From contig NZ_FNMZ01000004.1 in the NCBI RefSeq assembly GCF_900106695.1, forward strand, positions 372,001 to 436,000: 64,000 bases of DNA, in the 5' to 3' direction. Below the pieces are notes generated by a model. It ran no database searches, was not told the DNA's origin, and was given only the letters and a program-made list of their open reading frames with translations. Shown in pieces: positions 8,086 through 15,599 of the stretch. Origin of the DNA: Albimonas donghaensis (GTDB taxonomy: Bacteria > Pseudomonadota > Alphaproteobacteria > Rhodobacterales > Rhodobacteraceae). Position numbers and translations under genes: made by a program. Each line of letters begins with the position of its first letter. Positions within the stretch are counted from its first letter, which is position 1.

Positions 8086-9231
8086 TCAGCGATCGAGCCC
8101 GGAGTAGATCTCGCGATCCAGCGCCGCTTCGAAGGCGGCCTGGTCCTCGCCCGTCTCGGCGACGATGGCGGTCCACTTCTCGGTCAGCTCGGCCAGGCGG
8201 GCGGCCTTGCCGGCGGCGTCGGCGGCGCCGCGCTTGTCGCCATTGGCCACGGCCTCGGCCACCTCGCCCTCCGCGAAGGACGCCTTGGCGTCCAGAAAGT
8301 CCTGGCCCGGCGTCACATAGGTCACGCCATGCTCGGACATCGCCTCGTCACGCACGGTCTTGGTCTCGTTGTAATAGGCGAAGGCGGTGTCGGCGGTCAG
8401 CTTGGCCTGCAACCCGAGCACGGCCTCCTTGCCCGCGTCAGACAGGCTGTCGAACTTGCTTTTCGACATGACGGTGAGGGCGCCGTGATAGGTGCCGAGC
8501 GGCAGGTCGAGCACGTATTTGGCGCTGTCCCACCAGGAATAGTCCTTCATGAAGGTTTCGATGCCGGTGGTGCAGTCGACCTGTCCGCGCTCTAGCGACT
8601 CGTAGGCGTCCGAGGTCGGCAGGGCCACGGGGGTGGCGCCCCATTTGGCCATCACGCGGGCCAGCGGGCCGGTGGCGCGGACCTTGCGGCCCTTCAGGTC
8701 GTCCATGCTGGCGAGCGGCTCGCGGCACATCAGATACTGGGGCGGCAGCGACGAGGCCGACAGCAGGAAGGCGTCGAACTCGGCCAGCTCCTCGTCGCAG
8801 CTTTCGCAGCCGATCAGCCGGGCCTCGGAGGCGACGCCGGTCATCACCCGGTTGTCGGTCCCGCCCATGACGATCGAGGTGAACATCACCGAGTTCGGCA
8901 GGTCGGCGGCGGCGTAGACATCGGCCATGAAGCCCATGTCGATCAGCCCGCCCTCGATGGCGCCGGGAATGCCGGATTCCTTGGCGACGGCGCCGGCCCA
9001 CTGGGGCTGGATCACGACCTCGCCGCCGGTGGCCGCCTCCACGCCCTTGAAGAAGGGCACGACCGCGGCGTCGGCGGTGATGTGCGAGGACGGGATATGC
9101 GTGCCGTAGATCAGCTCGACCGCCTGGGCCGGGGCGCCGGCCATCAGGGCGGCGACGGCGGCGGCGGGCGCGACGCGGGCGATGCCGCGCGGGAAAAGGG
9201 TGGGGAGACCCTGGCGGAGAACGGGAGTCAT
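8086..9231 (-). CDS. dctP: TRAP transporter substrate-binding protein, DctP family (copy 2)
   Basis: A 381-residue paralogue of the downstream DctP. The start at 9231 gives a long n-region and a hydrophobic signal segment ending near APAQA (residue 37). Shared blocks with copy 1 include the GTHIPSSH region, EARLIGCESC, QYLMCREP, RGQVDCTTG and ETFMKDYSWWDS. The four cysteines (142, 145, 169, 220) and the carboxylate-binding Arg185 are conserved. Two binding proteins serving one permease pair would broaden the ligand range or affinity. It is separated from dctM upstream by a 128-base gap with a strong hairpin, and from copy 1 by another hairpin, which may raise its transcript level relative to the permease genes. 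Confidence 0.93.
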   Translation of the reverse strand: MTPVLRQGLPTLFPRGIARVAPAAAVAALMAGAPAQAVELIYGTHIPSSHITADAAVVPFFKGVEAATGGEVVIQPQWAGAVAKESGIPGAIEGGLIDMGFMADVYAAADLPNSVMFTSIVMGGTDNRVMTGVASEARLIGCESCDEELAEFDAFLLSASSLPPQYLMCREPLASMDDLKGRKVRATGPLARVMAKWGATPVALPTSDAYESLERGQVDCTTGIETFMKDYSWWDSAKYVLDLPLGTYHGALTVMSKSKFDSLSDAGKEAVLGLQAKLTADTAFAYYNETKTVRDEAMSEHGVTYVTPGQDFLDAKASFAEGEVAEAVANGDKRGAADAAGKAARLAELTEKWTAIVAETGEDQAAFEAALDREIYSGLDR

Positions 9232-9303
9232 CTGGCGTTCCTCTCTGCCGGCGCGACCCTTCTGTCGGGGCGTGCGTCCGGCGGGTGATCTGCGGGAAAG
9301 TCG

Positions 9304-9328
9304 CCGGAGGGGAAGACGCCCCCTCCGG
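9304..9328 (-). other. Intercistronic hairpin between dctM and dctP copy 2
   Basis: A perfect 9-base-pair stem (CCGGAGGGG / CCCCTCCGG) with a 7-base loop lies in the gap upstream of the first binding-protein gene. There is no T-run on the minus strand. Stems at such boundaries commonly set unequal expression of permease and binding protein through RNA processing; that role is inferred here. Confidence 0.55.
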
Positions 9329-9359
9329 CCGGCCGCGACATGCGGCGTGGAAAGCGGGC

Positions 9360-10673
9360 TCAGCGCTGGATCAGGCTGGGCAGCCAGAGGCTGAGCTCGG
9401 GGAAGGCGACGAGCAGGGTCATGATCACGATCTCGGCGGCGAGAAACCAGATCACGCCCTTGAAGATCGCGCCCAGCGGGACCGCGTCGCCGATCGAGGC
9501 TTTCACCACGAAGACGTTCAGTCCGACGGGCGGGGTGAGCATCCCGATCTCGATCATCTTGACCACGATCACGCCCATCCAGATCAGGTCGAGCCCGGCC
9601 GCCTTGAACAGCGGCAGCAGGATCGGCAGCGTGATCAGCATGATCCCGATCGGGTCCAGGAAGGCGCCGAGGATCAGGTAGACCACGACCAGCACCGCGA
9701 TCACCATCAGCGGCGTGAACTCGATCGTGTCGGCCAGCCCGTTCATGTAGCTCGGGAAACCCGACAGCGCGAGAAAGCGGGTCAGCAGCGACGCGCCCAG
9801 CGCGATGAAGAAGATCGAGCCGACGCCCTTGATCACGTCCATCGCCATCTCGGTGGCCGTGGTCCGGGTCAGCGTGCCCCGGACGGCGCACAGGATGATG
9901 GCGGCGGCGGCGCCCAGCGCGGCGGCCTCGGTCGCGGTGGCGAAGCCCGAATAGATCGACCCGATCACCGCCACGATCAGCACCGGCACCGGCCAGATCG
10001 AGCCCAGCACCCGGATCTTCTCGGACATCGTGGGCAGGCGGGTGTCGCGGGGCGCCATCTCCGGCTTCCAGATGGCGATGCCGAGGATCAGCGCGGTGTA
10101 GCAGGCCGCGGTCAGCAGGCCCGGGATCACCCCCGCCATCAGCAGATCGCCGATGGAGGTCTGGGTGTACCAGCCGAAGATCACGAAGATGATCGAGGGC
10201 GGGATCAGCGCCCCCAGCGTGCCCGAGGCCGCGACCACGCCGGTGGCGAGCGAGGGGTGGTAGTTCGACTTCAGCATCTCGGGCACCGCGATGCGCGACA
10301 TGGCGGCGGAGGACGCGACCGACGACCCCGAGGCCGCCGCGAAGACCGCGGAGGCCAGGTTGGTGGCGACCGCGAGCCCCCCGGGCAGCCGCCCGAACCA
10401 GACCCGCATCGCCTCGAACAACGATCCCGTCAGCCCGCCGCGGAACGACGCCGCCCCCATCAGCAGGAACATCGGGATGGCCGACAGCGACCAGTGGGCG
10501 CCGAATTCGTAGGGGGCCGTGCGCAGCGCTCCCCAGGCGGCGTCGAAGCCGCGCACATAGGTGATGCCGCCGAAGGAGACGATGCCGAGCGCGATGGCGA
10601 TGGGCACGCGGATGATGAACAGGACCAGCAGGATGCCGACCGCGATCAGGACGATGGTGAGCGACTCGTTCAC
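9360..10673 (-). CDS. dctM: TRAP transporter large permease, DctM family
   Basis: A 437-residue integral membrane protein, the main sodium-coupled permease of the TRAP system. About a dozen hydrophobic segments run through the whole length. Family landmarks include the Gly/Ala/Ser-rich ASAVFAAASGSSVASSAAMS and the loops GTLGALIPPS and LGAFLDPIGIM. The start is a GTG at 10673 that overlaps the dctQ stop by 4 bases (GTGA) behind a GGGGAGAG site. An earlier in-frame start would run through dctQ and is excluded. Length is normal for DctM. It works with DctQ in the inner membrane and with the two binding proteins encoded downstream. Confidence 0.95.
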   Translation of the reverse strand: MNESLTIVLIAVGILLVLFIIRVPIAIALGIVSFGGITYVRGFDAAWGALRTAPYEFGAHWSLSAIPMFLLMGAASFRGGLTGSLFEAMRVWFGRLPGGLAVATNLASAVFAAASGSSVASSAAMSRIAVPEMLKSNYHPSLATGVVAASGTLGALIPPSIIFVIFGWYTQTSIGDLLMAGVIPGLLTAACYTALILGIAIWKPEMAPRDTRLPTMSEKIRVLGSIWPVPVLIVAVIGSIYSGFATATEAAALGAAAAIILCAVRGTLTRTTATEMAMDVIKGVGSIFFIALGASLLTRFLALSGFPSYMNGLADTIEFTPLMVIAVLVVVYLILGAFLDPIGIMLITLPILLPLFKAAGLDLIWMGVIVVKMIEIGMLTPPVGLNVFVVKASIGDAVPLGAIFKGVIWFLAAEIVIMTLLVAFPELSLWLPSLIQR

Positions 10674-11221
10674 GGGTGGCTCTCCCCGAGGTCGTGATGG
10701 TCGCGGTTCACGCCGCGCTCCCGCCACCCGGTCAGTTCGGCGATCAGGCCGACCAGCGCCGCCAGCGCCACGAAGAAGGCGCCGGCCGCCATCACCCAGA
10801 ACGTCTCCCAGATCGACAGGTCGAAGAAGATCACGTCGAGATAGGCGTTCTTGGAGGTCTCGCGCAGGGCCTGCTGGAAGGCGGCGACGGTGAAGGCGCC
10901 GGTCAGCAGCAGGGTCAGCACCAGCGCGATCCGGTCGCAGACGCGGACCCAGGACGCCGGCAGCAACTGCGAGAAGACGTCGACGGTGATGTGCTCCCGC
11001 GCGCGCTGGACCAGCGCCAGCGGCAGGAACACGACGGCGGTCATGTAGTAGTGGGCGACGATCTCCAGCGTTCCGGCGATGGGCGCGCTGAACAGCCAGC
11101 GCGAGAACGCGTCGGCGCAGATATGGATCATCATCGCCCCGAGCGCGAGCAGCGCGCCGCCGGCGCCGATGCGCGCGAGCCAGAGCGCCGCTCGGTCGAG
11201 CAGCCCGAATACGGTGGTCAA
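10670..11221 (-). CDS. dctQ: TRAP transporter small permease, DctQ family
   Basis: A 183-residue membrane protein with four predicted helices (about 15-35, 50-70, 95-118 and 140-162), as usual for the small TRAP subunit that pairs with DctM. The best start is a TTG at 11221, because the minus strand carries GGGAGGA six bases before it and no ATG or GTG is as well placed. It is the first gene of the dctQMPP operon, and its promoter should lie in the 348-base gap shared with the divergent LuxR-type regulator. The C-terminal tail ends in a charged segment overlapping the dctM start. Confidence 0.92.
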   Translation of the reverse strand: MTTVFGLLDRAALWLARIGAGGALLALGAMMIHICADAFSRWLFSAPIAGTLEIVAHYYMTAVVFLPLALVQRAREHITVDVFSQLLPASWVRVCDRIALVLTLLLTGAFTVAAFQQALRETSKNAYLDVIFFDLSIWETFWVMAAGAFFVALAALVGLIAELTGWRERGVNRDHHDLGESHP

Positions 11222-11569
11222 GTCGTCCTCCCTTCGCCGGCGCCTTCTTGTGGTCCGCGCGCCGTGCAAGCCTTCCCACGCTAACGAAGGGCCGGCGCCG
11301 GGGGATCGTCGGAACCGACGATTTCGGGCGGAAGGCCCCGACGGAAGCCGGGTCCGCAGGGCCCCGGAATGCTGCGGGAACTCTGCGAAAGCGGAGCGTA
11401 AGCGGGAAGGCGGAGAGGCGCAGGGGGAGGCGCGCCGCAACGACGCGCGCCGCGTGTGTTCCGCATTGCGGGACTGGACCCGAGCCGGCCAAGGGTCCAG
11501 CTTGCGGCCCGGACGTCGCCCGGGCCTGTCTCCCGGCCCGGCGATTCGGGAGGTCCGACGGGAGAGAGG
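11222..11569. promoter_or_regulatory. Divergent control region between dctQ and the MalT/LuxR-type regulator
   Basis: This 348-base gap must hold the promoters of both the TRAP operon and the regulator gene. Two inverted repeats stand out: ATCGTCGG-AA-CCGACGAT (11305-11322) and CTGGACCC-N11-GGGTCCAG (11474-11481 with 11493-11500). Both are good operator candidates for the adjacent regulator. I see no clear -35/-10 pair in this very GC-rich stretch and no extra gene. Confidence 0.5.
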
Positions 11570-14527
11570 ATGACCCGGCGAGCAGAAACGACCTTGCGTC
11601 CGGCCGCGCGCGCCGGCGCGGCGCCCAGCGTCGGGCCCGCCGCGGGCGACGGCACGGACCCGCGCCCCGATGCCGGCATGCCGACGCCCGCCGCGGCGGC
11701 CGTTTCCGCCCCCGGCGCCGCCTCGCCGCCCCTCCGTCCCGCCGAACCGCCGCGCCCCGATCCACCGCATCGCGCCCCGCCGCGCCCCATCCCGCCGCGG
11801 CCCGTCACGCTGGGCAAACTCCGCCCCCCGAGGCTGATGGCCGACCATGTGGCGCGCGCGGCGCTGGCGGCGCGGGTCTGCGCGCCGGGCGGACCCGCGC
11901 TGACCCTGATCCGCGCCCCCTCCGGTTTCGGCAAGACCACGTTCATGGCCGAGATGCGCGAACATCTCTCCGCCGCCGGACTGGCCTGCGCCTGGCTGAC
12001 GCTGGACGCCGCCGACAACGACGCCCTGCAGCTTGCGGTCAGCCTCGACGCGGCGCTGGACGACATCGGGCTCGACCGCGACGCCCCCGCCCCGCCGCCC
12101 TCGGAGGCCGCCGGCCGCGGCTTCGCCCTGCTCGACCGCGCCGCCCGCCTGACGGGGCCCTTCGCGCTGTTCCTCGACGATTTCGAGGCGATCCGGGAGG
12201 ACGCGGCGCTGAGCCTGGTCAAGGAGCTGATCCAGGCCCTGCCCCCCGGCGCCCGGCTCGTGGTCGGGTCCCGCACGCCGCCGGCGCTGGGGCTCGCCCG
12301 GCTGCGGGCCCGCGGCGCGCTGATGGAGGCCGACGCCGCCGACCTGCGCTTTTCCGAAGCCGACGCCCACGCCTTTCTCGCGCGTCGCTGCAAGCTGCCG
12401 CTGACCCATGCCGAGCTGATGGGCCTGCACCGCAAGACCGAGGGCTGGCCGGCCGCCCTGCGGCTCGCCGCCGTGGCGCTGGAGCGGCGGTCGCGGGCGA
12501 GCGATTTCGTGACCCGGTTCACCGGATCCGAGGGCGCCGTGGCCGACTATCTGGCCGAGGACGTGCTGGCCGGCCAGCCGCCGGAGCGGCTGGATTTCCT
12601 GCTCCGCACCTCGATCCTGCGCCAGCTCGACCCCGATCTGTGCGACGCGCTGCATCCGCCGGGCGGCTCGGCCGAGATCCTGGAGACGCTGGCCTCGGGC
12701 AACATCCTGCTGTCGCCGGCGGAGGGGAAGGAGCGCAGCTATCGCTATCACAGCCTGTTCGCCGATTTCCTGCGCGACCGGCTGGAGCGCCGCATGCCCG
12801 GCGCCGCCCCCGCCCTGCACGCCGCCGCCGCGCGCTGGTATGCGGAGGCCGGACGCCCGGCCTCGGCCATCGACCATTGCGTGGAGGGGGGCGACGCGGA
12901 GGGCGCCGCCTTCCTGCTGGAACGCCACGCCCGCGGCTATCTGGAGCAGGGGCGCGTGCGCCTGCTGGCCCGCTGGTTCGAGGCGCTGCCCGACGCGGCG
13001 CTGGACAGCCGTCCCGGCCTGCGGCTGGTGCGCATCTGGACCGCCTGTTTCACCCGCGCGCCCCAGGACACGCTGGCCATGCTGGAGGCCTCGGCGCTGG
13101 AGGCCTCCGACGACCCCGCGTTGCGGGCGGAGGCCCGGGCCGTCCGCCCGCTGCTGCTGTCGATGATCGACGACTATCCGGGCGCCTACGCCGCCGGGCG
13201 CCTCGCGCTGGACGACCAGCCCCTGCGTTCGCGCTATGCGGCCGGGGTGCTGGCCAACTGCATGACGAACGTGTTCACCGTGGTCGGCGCGGTGGACGAA
13301 GCCCGCGCCAACCTTGCGCGCGCGCGAAGGGCGACCTCCCCCGACGCGGCGCCCCCGGAGCCGCCGGAGCCCGGCGCCAACGCCTTCAACATCATGTATG
13401 CCGAGGCCACCGAGGGCATCATCGACCTCAACGAAGGCCGCTGCCGCGACGCCGCCGCCCGCTTCCGGCTGGCGCTCGCCGCCAGCGGGAGGACCGGGGC
13501 GGGCCGCGCCGACGGCAACGGCTACGCCGCGCTTCTGCACGCGGTCGCGGTCTACGAGGCCAACGACCTGCGCCAGGCCGCGCATCTGCTGCATCTGCAT
13601 CTGCCCATGGCGCGGGACGTGGGTTTGCTGGATCACCTGATCCAGGGCCATGTCATGCTGTCGCGGATCGCCTTCGAGGACGGCGAGCTGGACGAGGCCT
13701 ACGACCTGCTGGGCGAACTGGAGCATCTGGGCCATCGCCGCGCCCTGCCCCGCGCCGCGGCCTCCGCCCGGCTGGAGCGGGCCCGCGCGCTGATGAACCG
13801 GGGCCAGGCGGAGGCGGCGCGCGAACAGGTCGCGCTCGCCGGCGACCCCGCGGTCTGGGACCGGGCGCGGGGGCTGCGCTATCGGGCCAACGACCTGCTT
13901 TATCCCGAACTGTCCTCGCTGCGGCTGGACCTGGCCGAGGGCCGGGGCGCCGAGGCCCTGCCGCGCCTGCGGCAGGAGATCGCCGCCGCCCGCGCCGACC
14001 GCCGCCTGCGTAGGGCCGGCGCCCTGCGTCTGCTGGAAGGCGCGGCATTGCATCAGGCCGGCGCGCCCCACGACGCCGCGCGGGTGCTGCGCGAGGTGCT
14101 GAGCGAAGCCGCGCGCGAGGGCCTGATGCGCCTGATCCTCGACGAGGGCGCGCCCGTCGCCGAGGCGATCCGCGCCGCGGTCCCCACGATCTCGCCCGCC
14201 GACGCGCCGCTCGCCCCGGATCCGCATTTCCGGTCCTGGCTTCAGGACCTGACCGCGGCCCTGCCGCAACCCGTCCCCGCGAACCGGTCCGCGGCGGAAA
14301 GCGGAACGGGGCGCGGCCTCGCGGCGCCGCTGGACGCGCTGACCCAGAAGGAGACGCAGATCCTGGCGCTGCTGGCGGAGGGCTATTCCAACGCCGCCAT
14401 GGCCGCGAAGCTCTGCGTGTCCGACAGCACGGTGCGCACCCATCTGCGCAACATCAATTCCAAGCTCGATGCGTCCTCGCGCACGCAGGCGGTGGCGGTG
14501 GGGCGGCGGCTCGGCCTGATCGGCTGA
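11570..14527 (+). CDS. Giant ATP-dependent LuxR-family regulator (MalT/LAL type)
   Basis: A 985-residue signal-transduction regulator. After a low-complexity Pro/Ala-rich N-terminus (1-78) comes a STAND NTPase region with Walker A APSGFGKTT (116-124) and a Walker B-like LFLDDFEAI. A long helical repeat region follows (about 400-900), and a LuxR-type helix-turn-helix occupies the last 65 residues (LTQKETQILALLAEGYSNAA onward). Such proteins bind an inducer and ATP and then activate transcription. The start at 11570 follows GGGAGAGAGG; because the N-terminus is low complexity, a later start is possible. It is transcribed away from the TRAP/CoA block and is the natural candidate activator of it. 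The inducer is unknown. Confidence 0.92.
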   Translation: MTRRAETTLRPAARAGAAPSVGPAAGDGTDPRPDAGMPTPAAAAVSAPGAASPPLRPAEPPRPDPPHRAPPRPIPPRPVTLGKLRPPRLMADHVARAALAARVCAPGGPALTLIRAPSGFGKTTFMAEMREHLSAAGLACAWLTLDAADNDALQLAVSLDAALDDIGLDRDAPAPPPSEAAGRGFALLDRAARLTGPFALFLDDFEAIREDAALSLVKELIQALPPGARLVVGSRTPPALGLARLRARGALMEADAADLRFSEADAHAFLARRCKLPLTHAELMGLHRKTEGWPAALRLAAVALERRSRASDFVTRFTGSEGAVADYLAEDVLAGQPPERLDFLLRTSILRQLDPDLCDALHPPGGSAEILETLASGNILLSPAEGKERSYRYHSLFADFLRDRLERRMPGAAPALHAAAARWYAEAGRPASAIDHCVEGGDAEGAAFLLERHARGYLEQGRVRLLARWFEALPDAALDSRPGLRLVRIWTACFTRAPQDTLAMLEASALEASDDPALRAEARAVRPLLLSMIDDYPGAYAAGRLALDDQPLRSRYAAGVLANCMTNVFTVVGAVDEARANLARARRATSPDAAPPEPPEPGANAFNIMYAEATEGIIDLNEGRCRDAAARFRLALAASGRTGAGRADGNGYAALLHAVAVYEANDLRQAAHLLHLHLPMARDVGLLDHLIQGHVMLSRIAFEDGELDEAYDLLGELEHLGHRRALPRAAASARLERARALMNRGQAEAAREQVALAGDPAVWDRARGLRYRANDLLYPELSSLRLDLAEGRGAEALPRLRQEIAAARADRRLRRAGALRLLEGAALHQAGAPHDAARVLREVLSEAAREGLMRLILDEGAPVAEAIRAAVPTISPADAPLAPDPHFRSWLQDLTAALPQPVPANRSAAESGTGRGLAAPLDALTQKETQILALLAEGYSNAAMAAKLCVSDSTVRTHLRNINSKLDASSRTQAVAVGRRLGLIG

Positions 14528-14584
14528 CGCCGGCCTCCCCGCATCCGCGCCCCCTTCCGCGCCCCGTCCGCCTCCACCTCCGCG

Positions 14585-15427
14585 TCAGTAGCGCGGGGCC
14601 GAGATCAGCCGCGCGGCCTCCATCACCTTGGGCGCCAGTTCCGCGCGCACCCGGTCCAGCGTCCAGGACGCGGTGGAGACCGAGCCCTGCACCGCCCCGA
14701 TCGGCGCGCCGTCGCGATCGGTGATCGGGGCCGAGACCGCGAGCTCGCCCATCAGCACCTCCTGGTCGGTGGCCGCGAACCCCTCCCGCCGGGCCTGGTC
14801 GATCCGCTCCAGCACCTGGTCGCGATCGGTCAGGGTCATCGGGGTCAGCGCCGCCAGGGGGCGGGCGTCGAGCAGCCGCGCCACGTCGTCGGGCGACATG
14901 CGCGACATCATCGCCCGCCCGCCCGAGGCGCAATAGGCCGGCTGCCGACGCCCGACCAGCGCCGAGGCGACGTTGGCCCGCCGCGCCGGAAGACGCGCGG
15001 TGTAGATGAAATCCGTCCCCTCCAGCCGCCCCATGTTGATGGTCTCGCCGCAGGCCTCGCGGGTGTCGATCAGGTGCAGAAGCCCGGCATTGGTCAGCGG
15101 ATCGGCGCTGAGGAACCCATGGGCCAGGTCCAGCGCCCGCACGGTGACCGCATAGCGCCGGGTCTCCGGATCCTTGGACAGGTAGCCCAGCGCCGCCAGC
15201 GTGTGGGTCAGCCGCTGCGCCGCGCTCTTGCCCAGGCCCGACGCGGCGGCGATTTCGGTCAGGCTCATCGGCGCGTGACGGTGGGAGACGATCTCCAGCA
15301 CCCGCATGGCGCGCTCGACCGCGGCGATGAAAAGCGGGTCGGCGGCCGCCTCCGGCCCGAGCGAGGCGCCTCCCGGGCGCCCAATATTGCCGCGCGCCCC
15401 GGATGGTTGCCCACGTTCTCCGCTCAT
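14585..15427 (-). CDS. IclR-family transcriptional regulator
   Basis: A 280-residue regulator. An N-terminal winged helix begins around FIAAVERAMRVLEIV (about 30) with the recognition region SLTEIAAASGLGKSAAQRLT. The C-terminal ligand-binding IclR domain contains the ASGGRAMMS and GEL-type segments usual in the family. The ATG at 15427 is preferred over the upstream ATG at 15508 because it has GGGAGGA five to six bases before it. It is divergent from the peptide-type ABC operon, and the shared 172-base gap contains inverted and direct repeats, so it probably controls that operon and itself. It converges on the LuxR-type gene; only 57 featureless bases separate the two. Confidence 0.92.
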   Translation of the reverse strand: MSGERGQPSGARGNIGRPGGASLGPEAAADPLFIAAVERAMRVLEIVSHRHAPMSLTEIAAASGLGKSAAQRLTHTLAALGYLSKDPETRRYAVTVRALDLAHGFLSADPLTNAGLLHLIDTREACGETINMGRLEGTDFIYTARLPARRANVASALVGRRQPAYCASGGRAMMSRMSPDDVARLLDARPLAALTPMTLTDRDQVLERIDQARREGFAATDQEVLMGELAVSAPITDRDGAPIGAVQGSVSTASWTLDRVRAELAPKVMEAARLISAPRY

Positions 15428-15599
15428 GCCGATCCTCCCTGCCGAGCTCGCCACCAATTGATTGACGCTCAAATCCGAATCAGCAACTCTGATTATCGCA
15501 CTACACATCCAAGGTATCGCACATCAATAAACGGGTCACCAGAGCGGGAACCAGCCGCCGCCGCCCGACCGGATCGCGCTCAACAGGGATCGACGCAAC
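15428..15599. promoter_or_regulatory. IclR / ABC-operon divergent promoter region with operator-like repeats
   Basis: This is a conspicuously AT-richer gap. It contains the inverted repeat AATCAG-CAACT-CTGATT (15478-15494) and a direct repeat TATCGCAC at 15494-15501 and 15515-15522, spaced exactly 21 bases apart (two helical turns). These are the best candidate IclR sites. A TTGACG near 15461 could be a -35 element, but I could not pair it with a good -10. Confidence 0.5.

Noticed and set aside
11222-14443. A 1257-codon minus-strand frame running through the LuxR-type gene into dctQ
   Set aside because: Only the last 184 codons (dctQ) look like protein. The rest is the complement of the regulator, which has Walker and LuxR motifs on the plus strand.
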